From NCBI GenBank assembly GCA_016903675.1, contig JADQBA010000034.1, forward strand, positions 1 through 64,000: 64,000 nt of DNA. Reading direction: 5' to 3'. The DNA comes from Stigonema ocellatum SAG 48.90 = DSM 106950. Lineage in GTDB: Bacteria; Cyanobacteriota; Cyanobacteriia; Cyanobacteriales; Nostocaceae. Position numbers and translations under genes: made by a program. The notes under the pieces were generated by a model, which was not told where the DNA came from, ran no database searches, and worked only from the letters and a program-made list of their open reading frames with translations. How positions within the stretch are numbered: position 1 is the first letter of the stretch; every line of letters starts with the position of its first letter. Below, piece by piece: positions 7,428-16,472 of the stretch.

Positions 7428-8477
7428 ATGGGCGAATCAAAAGTAGTTGTGACTTGTCAAAACCCTGCTTGTAGCAAGGAATTTATTAAACGACTCGCTG
7501 AGTTTAAGAGGAGTGAACGGTTAGGAAGACCACATTTTTGCTCTAAATCATGTTATGGAAAGTTTAAAGGTTTAGTTAATTTTGGAGACAAGGTTAATAA
7601 AGATACTTCCTATTTAAGGGACATAATTAGGCAGGATAATTTCTCTCCGTTTCGATACCACTTGAGAGTGATGAGAAAGTCTGCAAAACACAGAGAGCAA
7701 GAATGCTCTGTTATCTTAGCGGACTTAAAGCTATTGTGGGAAACACAAAAAGGTATTTGTCCTTACACAGGCTGGAACTTGGTTCTTTTGCCTTGCACTA
7801 CTCATTACGAAAATACCCCTTTAACAACTAACAGAGCTAGTGTAGATCGCATAGATTCTTCTAAAGGTTATACGGTAAATAACATACAATTTGTGGCTGT
7901 CATTGCTAATTTTGCTAAAAATGCTTTCACTGAAGAAGAGCTAATAAACTTTTGTCATGATGTTTATAAATACAGAAACCAAAGAATTTATTTCAATATT
8001 TGGTTGCGGTATGAATCCCCCTACTCATCTTCCCTATCCCCAGTCCCTAGTCCCCATGCCCCTAATCCCCACGACCTGGGGGCCCCGAGTTCCCCAATCC
8101 CCTTTTCAATAAATCATCGTAGAGATGAACACTCGCCTTTTCGCCAGCATCTTAAATTGGCAAGAAGACGAATGAAAACTCATGGAAGGGAATGCACTAT
8201 CACTCTGGAATATTTAAAGGAACTATGGGAAAGGCAGAGCGGAAGATGCCCTTATACTGGATGGGAGTTAGATAATCCTGAAACAACTGCTCATTGGGAT
8301 GTGTATGAACTACACCCTAAGAGAGCGAGTTTAGATAGGATAGATTCTTCTGTTGGCTATGTGCCAGGAAATGTTCAATTTGTCAGTGTAATCGCTAACT
8401 TTGGCAAGAGAGATTTTCCAGAAGAAAAACTTTTAGAATTCTGTCAAGCGGTGGTTGACTTCAGATTGATGGGCTAA
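7428..8477 (+). CDS. Protein with two tandem HNH-like (CPYTG/SLDRID) domains and N-terminal zinc finger
   Basis: This 349-residue protein starts at ATG 7428, directly after the tmRNA terminator. Cysteines near residues 10, 15, 38 and 42 look like a treble-clef zinc finger. Two homologous units follow (about 68-185 and 208-349). Each has SPFR.HL, a basic helix, LWE.Q.G.CPYTGW, then RAS(V/L)DRIDSS.GY, N.QFV.VIANF and EE.L..FC. The CPYTG...DRIDSS.GY...N.QFV pattern is that of phage-type HNH/homing endonucleases, so a DNA nuclease is likely but unproven. The linker (about 183-212) is a Pro/Ser-rich translated tandem repeat (CCCCAGTCCCTAGTCCCC type). Codon use is more AT-rich than the atp genes, which suggests acquisition. 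Confidence 0.75.
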   Translation: MGESKVVVTCQNPACSKEFIKRLAEFKRSERLGRPHFCSKSCYGKFKGLVNFGDKVNKDTSYLRDIIRQDNFSPFRYHLRVMRKSAKHREQECSVILADLKLLWETQKGICPYTGWNLVLLPCTTHYENTPLTTNRASVDRIDSSKGYTVNNIQFVAVIANFAKNAFTEEELINFCHDVYKYRNQRIYFNIWLRYESPYSSSLSPVPSPHAPNPHDLGAPSSPIPFSINHRRDEHSPFRQHLKLARRRMKTHGRECTITLEYLKELWERQSGRCPYTGWELDNPETTAHWDVYELHPKRASLDRIDSSVGYVPGNVQFVSVIANFGKRDFPEEKLLEFCQAVVDFRLMG

Positions 8478-8652
8478 TTTGATGTTCCGACAGTTGCATA
8501 TCTAGTATTTTTTCAAGCAAGTTTTGCTCATTGTAGTAAGCACTTTAGTGCTTAGAAAATAAGGACTAAAGTCCTTACTACGAACTTACTTACACATCAA
8601 TTATAACTTGACAGACTACTATAGCAATCCTCCGCAGATTTTTGAAATATAC
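8478..8652. repeat. Intergenic hairpin repeat after the HNH gene
   Basis: No gene is seen here. GTAGTAAGCACTTTAGTGCT and AGGACTAAAGTCCTTACTAC form nested palindromes (about 8536-8582), a hairpin type common in this kind of genome. Confidence 0.6.
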
Positions 8653-8707
8653 GTAGGGTGGGCACTGCCCACCACATCCGGGTTATGGTGGGCAGTGCCC
8701 ACCCTAC
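8653..8707. repeat. R1 palindromic repeat (GTAGGGTGGGCACTGCCCACC)
   Basis: Two mirrored arms, GTAGGGTGGGCACTGCCCAC and GTGGGCAGTGCCCACCCTAC, lie around a short centre. Each arm also contains its own GGGCACTGCCC palindrome. Other copies are at 37901-37955 and 41673-41726, with a half copy at about 16190-16215. The flank following this copy (ACTTAAAATTTTTCATGAATG...) is the undisturbed version of the site that is split by a small element at 41539-41671. Confidence 0.9.
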
Positions 8708-8746
8708 ACTACTTAAAATTTTTCATGAATGATTTAGGATTCCTAT

Positions 8747-8836
8747 ATAGCAATCTTATTTGAGATCCGAACACCTCAAGTAGCCCCTAGGAAACCGAGT
8801 TTCTCTGCGTTCACGAATCCTCCACGGATTGCTATA
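8747..8836. repeat. R2 inverted-repeat element (TATAGCAATC ends)
   Basis: The element starts TATAGCAATC and ends GGATTGCTATA, 90 bp. Related elements: 13780-13880, about 34386-34477, 42019-42102 and 56877-56975. The ends are conserved while the interiors differ, which is the pattern of a non-autonomous inverted-repeat element. Confidence 0.75.
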
Positions 8837-9236
8837 GCTGGAGTACAGAAATTGGCTCAGTCTCTGTTGCTCTGACCTTGTTGCTCAGCTTACCACCACA
8901 TAGTGTGTTTCTTCAGAGTCACCCATTTCCTAAATTAAATAGATACAACGGTAGCAAAATTTATGCTTTTTGCTACAAATTAATTGACAAACATAATATG
9001 TTTATGACAATCTTTAATTAAGAATATATGCTAAAAATAATGACTGTGATCTTATAATTACATTTTTTTAAATTAAGCATGAATAAAATATTTTTACTCA
9101 AAAAAATGTCAAATAGAAATATTTGCTACAAAGTTAATTTCAGACAAAATAAAATTTATGACAACTTTATAAAACTAAATATGAGAAAAATAAAAGCAGA
9201 AAAGAAAACTAATAATATGCACAAGGTAGACGACTG
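8837..9236. other. AT-rich leader of the flavodiiron gene
   Basis: There is no reading frame of note. From about 8930 the sequence is strongly AT-rich with many A/T runs. This suggests a long leader or promoter region for the flavodiiron gene that starts at 9237. No clear -10/-35 pair or NtcA box was identified by eye. Confidence 0.5.
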
Positions 9237-9638
9237 ATGGTAGCTCTCACAGAGAACGCTCAAAAACGGCTAACTATACAAACTGTCGAAATTGCTCCTA
9301 ACATAACGGCAATTCGCTCTCTTGACTGGGACCGCGATCGCTTCGACATCGAATTTGGACTACAAAACGGTACCACCTATAACTCATATTTAATTAAAGG
9401 AGACCGGATAGCTTTAGTTGATACCTCTCATACCAAATTTCGCGACCTGTATTTAGAAACCCTCAAAAGCCTCGTCAACCCGAAGGCGATTGATTACGTA
9501 ATTGTAAGTCATACAGAGCCAGACCATAGTGGCTTAGTTGAAGACGTTCTCCAGTTAGCTCCCAGAGCCACCGTCTTAGCGTCAAAAGTTGCGCTCCAGT
9601 TTTTGGAAAACCTGGTACAAGCCACGTTTATAGTGTAA
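9237..9638 (+). pseudogene. Flavodiiron protein (Flv1/Flv3 type), 5' part only, interrupted
   Basis: The 133 residues are the N-terminal part of the metallo-beta-lactamase (diiron) domain of a cyanobacterial A-type flavodiiron protein, which reduces O2 to water with NAD(P)H. The stretch SLDWDRDRFDIEFGLQNGTT is typical of the Flv3 side of the family, and the first metal-ligand motif SHTEPDHSG is intact. A full protein is about 570-600 residues. Homology runs through ALQFLENLV and then stops: the last residues QATFIV and the TAA are not family sequence. The rest of the gene is not found in the window. A recombinase gene begins 35 bases later, so the break looks like an insertion-element junction rather than random decay. 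Confidence 0.85.
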
Positions 9639-9640
9639 AG
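9608..9640. other. Presumed left attachment junction of the recombinase element
   Basis: The boundary between flavodiiron-like sequence and foreign sequence lies just after GAAAACCTGGTACA. The native continuation would be expected to read as ENLVH-x-PF. The crossover core should therefore lie in or just before GGTACA. The matching right junction was not found in the window. The exact core cannot be fixed without the other end. Confidence 0.5.
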
Positions 9641-9673
9641 TAAGTTTTGTAATGGTTACATGGCTTATGTTCT

Positions 9674-11260
9674 ATGGATTCTAGCGATTTTGAGTCTTGG
9701 GGCTATGCGAGAGTATCGACCGACGAGCAAGCGCAGGACAAAGACGCGCTTCTCAACCAAATGCAGCGTTTGCGGAATGCTGGTGCTAATAAAATCTTCT
9801 TTGATATCGACAAACGTACCAAGCATGACCGCAAGGGTCTGTTGAACTTAATTAAAGCAGTCCAGGAACTCCCGGTTAACCACAATATCAAATTCTTAAA
9901 ATTTACGCGATTAGATAGAGTCGCAGCATCACAAGTCATCTTTTACAAACTTATCAGTGAACTTCAAAAGAAAAAGATTAAACCAGTGGCTATTGATGAC
10001 CCATTCGACTTGGATTCAGTTGGGGGAGAACTGACGGTTGATATTCGCTTAGACGTAGCCAAGCATGAGGTTAAGATGCTGGGTTTGCGAATTCGTAAGG
10101 AGCGGGAACTCCGGCGCAAAGAAAAGAAAAGTAATTTTTCTGCCCCGTTTGGTTACAAAGTTGAAGATAACAAATACGTTTTTAATAATGACAAATGTAT
10201 TTGTATCATTGATAAAAAGCAAGAGTTCTCGGTGGTTGAAGTTGCACAACTTATATTAAAAATATTTTATCAGGTTGGTAGCTGCACACAAACAGTTAAA
10301 AGATTAAATGAGTTCTTTGGTATAAGTTCAAAATGCTCGGAAAAATATGTCAAAAAATCAGGTAATTACTCAATTGATGAAGAGGATACACTCACCCAAA
10401 AAACATTAAAGAAAAAAGTAGATGAAAAGTCTAATGCTGGGTTGCGTTACCCATACTCAGGACTGAGATGGACGACAACTGGCATTCGAGATTGGTTAAC
10501 TAATCCAGTGCTGGCTGGTGGTACTCCTTATGGCACGGTTAAGGAAAATGGGAATAAAAAGTCTTTTGATGAAATCAACGTTTTTTGGAACACCCATGAC
10601 GAACAGGCGTTAATTACATTTCAACAGCACCAAGAAATTAAAGAAATTATCCGTGGGAACCGAAAGAATGCGTGGGCATCCTATGGCGATCGCGATCCAC
10701 AAAAACTTAATATCTTCCAAGGTCTGATATTTTGTGCAAAGTGCAACGCTAAATTTGTTAAGGTTGCAACGTATCAAAGCAAAGACGGCAAGTTAAAATC
10801 ATACTACCAATGCACCTATTACCTGAAAAGTGGTATGTGCCAGCATAAAAATGCCATTACCAACTTTGAGTTGGAAGAGCAAATTGTTGAATTTCTCGTC
10901 AGAGAGGCTGAGCGCCTTTCATTACTGGGGGAACAAACCAGCACGCCTGTAACCGAAAGTAAAGAATTACTGGAATTGCGATCGCAACTCCAAGCTCTTG
11001 AATGTATTCCTGGTAACAACCCTGCTATTGAGACTGCCAAAGAGGGGCTGCGCTGGCAAATTACTGAGTTGCTCTCTTGTGGAGAAAGAACCAATCAGGC
11101 GGTACTCATCAGCCGAGAAAGGATTATAGCTGCATTCCGCAACAGGGATTTTTGGAAAGGGATACAGAACCCTGTGGATAAAAAACGCCTGCTGCGTGAG
11201 TGCATTATGTGTGCGGTTGTGGATGAAGGGAAAGTGGTAGAGGTCAGGCTGCGGATTTAG
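9674..11260 (+). CDS. Large serine recombinase, XisF-like
   Basis: This 528-residue protein begins with a resolvase domain. SWGYARVSTDEQAQDKDALLNQM carries the catalytic serine near residue 16, and RLDRVAAS the conserved arginine. A recombinase domain, a zinc ribbon (C-A-K-C ... YYQC ... GMCQHK, about 353-390) and a C-terminal helical region follow. This is the layout of XisF, which excises the fdxN element during heterocyst development in Anabaena. Its start sits 35 bases after the broken flavodiiron gene and it reads away from it, the same layout as other heterocyst excision elements, in which the recombinase lies near one end. It appears intact. An alternative is a phage or ICE integrase of the same family. 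Confidence 0.88.
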   Translation: MDSSDFESWGYARVSTDEQAQDKDALLNQMQRLRNAGANKIFFDIDKRTKHDRKGLLNLIKAVQELPVNHNIKFLKFTRLDRVAASQVIFYKLISELQKKKIKPVAIDDPFDLDSVGGELTVDIRLDVAKHEVKMLGLRIRKERELRRKEKKSNFSAPFGYKVEDNKYVFNNDKCICIIDKKQEFSVVEVAQLILKIFYQVGSCTQTVKRLNEFFGISSKCSEKYVKKSGNYSIDEEDTLTQKTLKKKVDEKSNAGLRYPYSGLRWTTTGIRDWLTNPVLAGGTPYGTVKENGNKKSFDEINVFWNTHDEQALITFQQHQEIKEIIRGNRKNAWASYGDRDPQKLNIFQGLIFCAKCNAKFVKVATYQSKDGKLKSYYQCTYYLKSGMCQHKNAITNFELEEQIVEFLVREAERLSLLGEQTSTPVTESKELLELRSQLQALECIPGNNPAIETAKEGLRWQITELLSCGERTNQAVLISRERIIAAFRNRDFWKGIQNPVDKKRLLRECIMCAVVDEGKVVEVRLRI

Positions 11261-11357
11261 ATAACTTTCACTGCTCATTTCACCCCGTATCTAAGGAACC
11301 ACAATTACATCAGCTATGGATTGATTCAAAAAATTCACAAATCGTGAAGGTCTCCCC

Positions 11358-11386
11358 TAAAGATTCTCCTGGTAATTGTTCGAGTA
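11358..11386 (-). repeat. Fragment duplicating the 5' end of the 12244 gene
   Basis: About 29 bases here match 12176-12205 with one mismatch (AAAGATTCTCCTGGTAATTG against AAAGATTCTTCTGGTAATTG). The second site encodes LLEQLPEESLVK near the start of the gene at 11843-12244. A scrap of a second copy of that gene therefore lies just beyond the HNH gene, a sign of past duplication and deletion. Confidence 0.6.
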
Positions 11387-11402
11387 ACGTGAAAGATAAA
11401 CC

Positions 11403-11843
11403 CTACTCATCACCTTCCACATTTTCTGGTGGATGTAAATTTGCACTCCTCAATAAACCGCGTAAATTGACAACACCAAAGCGATTCAAACGCAAAGCTT
11501 CAACCGTTGCTCGACCACAAGGAGTTTTACCAATCACCTGTGTAAAATCATCACTCCAGCTAAAATGCTCGCTCCAAAATTGCTGCCGAGGATTATATAA
11601 TGCAATTTTTTCTGCCGTTTCTGGATCGGTTGCCTGTGTTTTGGCATGTTTATGACCATTGCAGCCAACGCAACTCCAAGCAAGATTTTCTAAAACTGCT
11701 TCCCCACCTGCTTTTCGGGGTTTTATATGCTCAACCGTAAAACTCTCCGTGGCAAATTGCTCGGAACAACGACAATACTCGCAGTAGCCACGGGCACGAG
11801 CAGCAACAATACGCCTCATTGATTCTGGGGTTCGCTCTGACAT
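11403..11843 (-). CDS. HNH endonuclease
   Basis: This 146-residue protein has a classic HNH motif: CEYCRCSEQFATESFTVEHI (Cys pair, then E-H), then N-L-A-W-S-C-V-G-C-N-G-H-K. The two CxxC pairs would bind structural zinc, and the HI..N..H residues form the beta-beta-alpha metal site. Such stand-alone HNH proteins are common in Nostocales and nick or cut DNA; the target is unknown. Its start overlaps the stop of the upstream gene (TAATG), so the two are coupled. Confidence 0.85.
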   Translation of the reverse strand: MSERTPESMRRIVAARARGYCEYCRCSEQFATESFTVEHIKPRKAGGEAVLENLAWSCVGCNGHKHAKTQATDPETAEKIALYNPRQQFWSEHFSWSDDFTQVIGKTPCGRATVEALRLNRFGVVNLRGLLRSANLHPPENVEGDE

Positions 11844-12244
11844 TAGGCTACGTTGCTGTGTGTAGGCAAGAACTCGTTAATTAGCACTTTCAAATCAACC
11901 TGACGAAATTGAGCCAGTTTTATCAATGCTTCTGCACGTTCAGCATCTTGTTGTTCGACGCGCTCAACGTACATTAGTAGCTCTTGATGCTCTGTGTCTG
12001 TAATGACTCCCATCTCGTTTTGCTGACGCAGATAAGCCAATCTATCTTGTTCTTCGGAAGACAGACGGCGTTGAATAATTTGAAGCAAAGCGGCTTCGCT
12101 GACGGACGGCTTTGGTGCTTCTGATACGTGTAAAGCCTCCTGAGAAAGGGCTGACAAAAATTTAAGAGCCTTTACTAAAGATTCTTCTGGTAATTGTTCG
12201 AGTAAAGCGATCGCTCTAGTACGAATTTCTGTAGGTGCAGCCAT
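11843..12244 (-). CDS. Conserved hypothetical partner of HNH endonuclease
   Basis: This 133-residue, mainly helical and charged protein has no cysteines, membrane segments or known catalytic motif. A Leu/Glu-rich N-terminal helix (RTRAIALLEQLPEESLVKALKFLSAL) recalls small antitoxin-like or adaptor proteins often encoded directly before an HNH or PIN gene in cyanobacteria. The stop is fused to the HNH start. A role as partner or control of the nuclease is inferred from this coupling only. Confidence 0.6.
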   Translation of the reverse strand: MAAPTEIRTRAIALLEQLPEESLVKALKFLSALSQEALHVSEAPKPSVSEAALLQIIQRRLSSEEQDRLAYLRQQNEMGVITDTEHQELLMYVERVEQQDAERAEALIKLAQFRQVDLKVLINEFLPTHSNVA

Positions 12245-12518
12245 AGGAAACCTAACCTCGTTTGCTTCTAGCTTAGATTATAACCATCTTGCCCTACTTT
12301 GACCGCGTAGCGATCGCATAGCTGTTCCTTTGAGCGGCTGCTTTACGATCATATGGGGTGTCGGGTGTGGGATAAGTTTCAGTTATATTGCGTTCAAGTC
12401 GATAAAACGATGACTCAGTTGATAGAAGAATACGTTGATTCTATAAAGGCAAGTGCGAACCTGCCCATAGCAGCCATGATGAGGTGATGTGATTTTGTAC
12501 GTAAAATCGGAATTGAAG
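12245..12518. other. Intergenic region without clear gene
   Basis: A HIP1-containing stretch and a 25-codon open frame (ATG at 12410) are present, but there is no recognisable product or clear signal. Confidence 0.4.
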
Positions 12519-13647
12519 CTAAAAATCTGTTGGATAGCGAAAATTCCGATTTATTCCATGAAACCAATACTTGGAATTACGTCTCCCGCCCAAGACGTTC
12601 TTCTTCCAAAGCTCACCCAGGCTATAGTCTTCAAGCCACGCCTCCAACTCGTGCCTCACCAAAGAGCGAAGTGATGATTTCCCCTCATCGCCGTCTACAA
12701 CAATCACATCATTTGCATCAAATTCGTTGAGCAGTTCCACTGACTGAGTTGAAACAATCACTTGTTTTATGTTCGTACGTATCAATGATGCCAGAACGGT
12801 GATAGCATATGGGTGAAGACCTAGCTCTGGCTCATCAACCAGAATTGTCTCAGGCTGAAGCTCTTCAGGTTGCAGGAAAACGGTTGCCAGACACATAAAA
12901 CGCAGCGTACCATCCGAAAGCAGATGTGCCTTGAATGGAACATCTTGCCCCTGCTCAAACCATTCCAGTTCAATAACCTCCTTGTTTTGTGGAGAGGGAC
13001 GCAGGTAAAAATCCCCAAATATTGGGGCAACAAGCCGGATTGTTTTGACAATTTTCTGATATGATGCCGGGTAGCGATAGGAGAAAAAATGCAAGATTAC
13101 GGGCATCAGTCCGCAGATAACCGTTGTCATTGATACCGTGCGGCTGCTTTACATAGGCACTATCGCTGGTGTCATGAAAATGATAAACGCGCCATTGCTG
13201 AATAGTGGGAACAACGTAACTGTCAATTCGTGTCTCAGTACCACTTAAAGCCAGTGTTTCAAAATGCCCCCTACCTATTTCATGCTCACCACTCATGTTC
13301 CTCCAGAAGGACTCCCGAACGAACATCAGGCGATTATCCAGGGTTGGTTCTAACGTGGCGAAGTACCCATTATTGCCGAAGTATAATTGAAAATCCAGTT
13401 GTTCGGTTGTTTTACGCCCAAAATGCAATAGCGCATCAGGACCGCCCAGGCGGCTGACAGAAACTTGCAGGTTCTGCTCCAGCAACTGCCCAACCATGTG
13501 GAAGAAGCTGATAAAATTGGATTTTCCCGCCCCGTTAGCTCCAATCAAAATGTTGACTCTGTGGAGTTCAAGGTCACATCTAGCGATAGATTTGAAGCCG
13601 TTTAAAACTATTCTCGACAGTTGTTTGTCACCATTCGTCCCCGTCAT
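12519..13647 (-). pseudogene. AAA family ATPase (RecF/SMC-like, AAA_21 type), frameshifted
   Basis: The 5' frame (13647 to about 13090) has LNGFKSIARCDLELHRVNILIGANGAGKSNF, an ABC-type Walker A. The 3' frame (about 13085 to 12519) has the signature-like LLSDGTLRFMCLATVFLQP, the Walker B ILVDEPELGLHP, and the switch ITVLASLIRT...QVIVSTQS. Together they make one protein of about 375 residues. The frames join at a run of six A on the plus strand (13084-13089); one base fewer gives an uninterrupted NLAFFSYRYPASYQ. Either the gene is inactivated or there is a sequencing slip. Relatives act in DNA repair or as defence ATPases, often with a DUF4276 or TOPRIM partner, but none is encoded next to it. 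Confidence 0.8.
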
Positions 13648-13779
13648 GGAAGCGTCTCCCGGTATCCAGGCTTTTTATCTGCTAGCTTCATTACTCCACC
13701 TATTCTGGATGAGCGATCGCCTCTAACTCTCCTCTTCATTATAAAATGAACGATCGCACTGTTCTCAAGACCTTGAGAC

Positions 13780-13880
13780 TATAGCAATCCTATTTGATAT
13801 CTCAACAGAGGGGACAAGGAAGACTTGGGGGACAAGGAGGAAAAGCCAGAGGTGTTTATAAATCATTTAGGATTGCTATA
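13780..13880. repeat. R2 inverted-repeat element
   Basis: It begins TATAGCAATCCTATTTGATA and ends TAAATCATTTAGGATTGCTATA, with a GGGGGACAAGG-type interior also found in the copies at about 34400 and 42050. The rest of the gap 13648-13961 shows no gene. Confidence 0.8.
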
Positions 13881-13961
13881 CCTAACGAACTGTTAGAATG
13901 ACTTTTGGGGGGTAGGCTTTGCAGCTGGGTGAATTTTTAGAATGAATTAGATGAAAAAAAT

Positions 13962-14216
13962 ATGTCCTTACAACTCAAAATCGACTATCCAGAAACTTTA
14001 CCAGATGCCTTACAACAGACGCGAGAACAGTTTGAGCAAGAAGCAAAAATGGCAATGGCAGTTAAGCTGTTTGAAATGAAACGCATTTCTTCTGGCGTAG
14101 CAGCACAATTAGCAGGTATGGATAGAGTTTCTTTTTTACTCAATTTACATCGTTACGGAGTTCCAATGATTGATTTAACCGAAGAGGAACTCTTATCTGA
14201 TTTAGAAAATGCCTAA
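13962..14216 (+). CDS. UPF0175 family antitoxin
   Basis: This 84-residue protein matches the UPF0175 pattern: a central helix-turn-helix-like region (MAMAVKLFEMKRISSGVAAQLAGMDRVSFLLNLHRYGVP) and the acidic end EEELLSDLENA. These proteins are the DNA-binding antitoxin partners of DUF3368 PIN-like proteins. The last 8 bases overlap the next gene. Confidence 0.85.
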   Translation: MSLQLKIDYPETLPDALQQTREQFEQEAKMAMAVKLFEMKRISSGVAAQLAGMDRVSFLLNLHRYGVPMIDLTEEELLSDLENA

Positions 14217-14706
14217 TACCGAAAAAATAGTTATTAACACAGCACCACTTATTTCCTTAGTAGCTGCTTTGGGAGATTTAAATATTCTCCAATCTCTGTA
14301 CAATCAAGTTTTAGTGCCTTTGGAAGTTTGTCAGGAAATACTTACAGGAGGTGCTAGCAGGTTTGGAGTACCTGAATTTGAAGCGGCTTCTTGGCTACAA
14401 AAATGGCCAACTCCTGTAAATATTTCTCCTTTTTTGCTCAACTCCCTTGATTCCGGCGAGGCGGCTGTGATTCAACTCGCCATTAATGAAAACATCCAAA
14501 CAGTCTGTATTGATGAAGCAACTGGTAGACGAGTAGCGAGATTAAGTGGTCTTTCAGTAACAGGTACTATTGGCATTTTATTACGTGCTAAAAGGGAAGG
14601 ATACTCAATATCCATACAGCAATCGATTCAACAGATGCTTAGTCGCGGTATCCGTCTAAGCAAAACAGTCATTAATTCTGCATTGGAGCAAGCTGGTGAG
14701 AGTTAG
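14209..14706 (+). CDS. DUF3368 PIN-like toxin
   Basis: This 165-residue protein has PIN-fold residues: VINTAPLISL (first acidic position replaced by Asn, as is common in DUF3368), LDSGEAAVIQLA, and VCIDEATGRRVARLSGLSVTGTIGILLRAK. It is the presumed ribonuclease toxin of the pair. Translational overlap with the UPF0175 gene supports one TA module. Confidence 0.85.
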   Translation: MPNTEKIVINTAPLISLVAALGDLNILQSLYNQVLVPLEVCQEILTGGASRFGVPEFEAASWLQKWPTPVNISPFLLNSLDSGEAAVIQLAINENIQTVCIDEATGRRVARLSGLSVTGTIGILLRAKREGYSISIQQSIQQMLSRGIRLSKTVINSALEQAGES

Positions 14707-14931
14707 AATTGTATTAGACATAGTCGTGAAAATGATGTAAGGGCGCAAGCAAGAGCGCCCCTACGCCGAAGTCGGGGAGGAATGGGCGCGACCCGTTGAG
14801 GTATAACCGCACCTAAACAGACGGACACCACTACAGTGGCAAAGATTAAAATTATTTAACATTTCGTTACGATAAAGACATCAAGGGGGGTGAACATAAA
14901 CCTCTCAAACCTGAAAACAAAGGTGAACGTC

Positions 14932-16056
14932 ATGAATGGCACAATTCGCGTTGGCAACCTCTTTGGGATTCCCTTCTACATCAATCCATCCTGGTTTTTC
15001 GTCCTAGCCTTGGTAACTTGGAGCTATAGCAGTGGACTTGGGGCGCAATTTCCTTTATTATCTGGGGGATTAGCTTTGCTGCTGGGATTGATGACAGCGC
15101 TGTTGTTATTTGCCTCTGTCGTCGCCCATGAACTAGGACACAGCTTCGTGGCCAAAGCGCAAGGAATAGATGTAAAATCAATCACACTGTTCATATTTGG
15201 TGGGTTGGCAAGCTTAGAAAAAGAGTCGAACACCCCAGCAGAAGCATTCTGGGTGGCGATCGCAGGTCCAATAGTCAGCCTACTACTATTTGGTATATTC
15301 ACAGCAATTGGTTTTGGTATTCCTACTTCAGGACCACTGGCTGCGATTCTCGGTGTACTAGCGGCTGTTAACTTGGCGTTAGCCCTGTTTAACCTAATTC
15401 CTGGGTTGCCTTTGGATGGCGGAAATATACTGAAAGCAGCTGTATGGAAAATAACAGGAAATCCTTACAAGGGAGTGGTTTTTGCTAGTAGAGTTGGGCA
15501 AATCTTTGGTTGGGTGGCGATCGCATCCGGTTTACTCCCACTACTGTTATTTGGCAGCTTTGCTAACTTCTGGAATTTGTTAGTCGGGTTCTTCTTGCTG
15601 CAAAATGCTGGTAATGCAGCTCAATTTGCCAGAGTGCAAGAAAAACTAACAGGTTTGACAGCAGCCGATGCGGTGACCCATGATAGCCCCATTGTGTCTG
15701 TTCATCTTACCCTCCGAGAGTTTGCTGATGAGCAGATCTTGAATTGGCAAAACTGGCGTCGGTTCTTGGTGACAGATGACAACGGGCAATTAGTGGGAGC
15801 CATATCTGTTGATGACATGCGTTCCATCTCCACTGCATTGTGGTCAGAAACACAAGTCAGAGAAGTCATGCGACCAATTGAAACGTCTACCACAGTGCAA
15901 TCCCATCAACCCTTATTGGAAGTCGTGCAGATCCTCGAACAACAACATTTATCTACACTTCCCGTGATTCGTGACAATGGTGTGCTTGTGGGAATCTTAG
16001 AAAAAGCTTCTGTTATTCACCTACTCCAGAAAAGAGCGCAACCGAACCCTGCATAA
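14932..16056 (+). CDS. Site-2 protease family (M50) metalloprotease with CBS domains
   Basis: This membrane zinc protease has 374 residues counted from ATG 14932. An upstream GTG at 14890 would add 14 residues without family similarity. MNGTIRVGNLFGIPFYINPSWF is the usual family start. The zinc motif HELGH lies in helix 2 (VVAHELGHSFVAKAQG), and the third ligand is in NLIPGLPLDGGNI. About six membrane helices lead to two C-terminal CBS domains (about 235-365), which bind adenine nucleotides and may gate cleavage. Relatives cut anti-sigma factors or other membrane proteins; the substrate is unknown. Confidence 0.9.
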   Translation: MNGTIRVGNLFGIPFYINPSWFFVLALVTWSYSSGLGAQFPLLSGGLALLLGLMTALLLFASVVAHELGHSFVAKAQGIDVKSITLFIFGGLASLEKESNTPAEAFWVAIAGPIVSLLLFGIFTAIGFGIPTSGPLAAILGVLAAVNLALALFNLIPGLPLDGGNILKAAVWKITGNPYKGVVFASRVGQIFGWVAIASGLLPLLLFGSFANFWNLLVGFFLLQNAGNAAQFARVQEKLTGLTAADAVTHDSPIVSVHLTLREFADEQILNWQNWRRFLVTDDNGQLVGAISVDDMRSISTALWSETQVREVMRPIETSTTVQSHQPLLEVVQILEQQHLSTLPVIRDNGVLVGILEKASVIHLLQKRAQPNPA

Positions 16057-16472
16057 CTCTTAAGGAAAACAGGGGTATAGGGGTGTGAGGGTGTGGGGGT
16101 GTAGGGGAAAAATGTGTTTCTTTTATATGTTGGGATTGCGCCTAGCGCGATAGTTAGAGCGCAAGCAGAGTGCACGCCCAGAAGTGGGAGGGTAGGGTGG
16201 GCACTGCCCACCTTACGATATCATAAGGCAATTGTAGCTCTGATTTTCGCAACAAGACGATGATGCAAGATATGAGATAACGGTCTTTCATGACTCTGGC
16301 TAGAGTATAATAGACATGTGGTGAAATAGAATGTAGAGACCGTAAATTTACGGTTTCTACAAGGATTTCAACGAATGCATAATTCATTTTCACGACTATG
16401 TCTAATAAGTAACCGACAGACGGCTTTGACGAACAAAGGCTGAAAAATTAACCCCCTACCCACTGCCCATTT
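16057..16472. repeat. Intergenic repeats, including an R5 element (16311-16404)
   Basis: GGGTGTGAGGGTGTGGGGGTGT repeats lie at about 16075-16110 and an R1 half copy at 16190-16215. A 94-bp element at 16311-16404 has ends TAGACATGTGGTGAAA and TTTTCACGACTATGTCTA (R5 family, see 62364-62478). No gene is seen. Confidence 0.65.
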
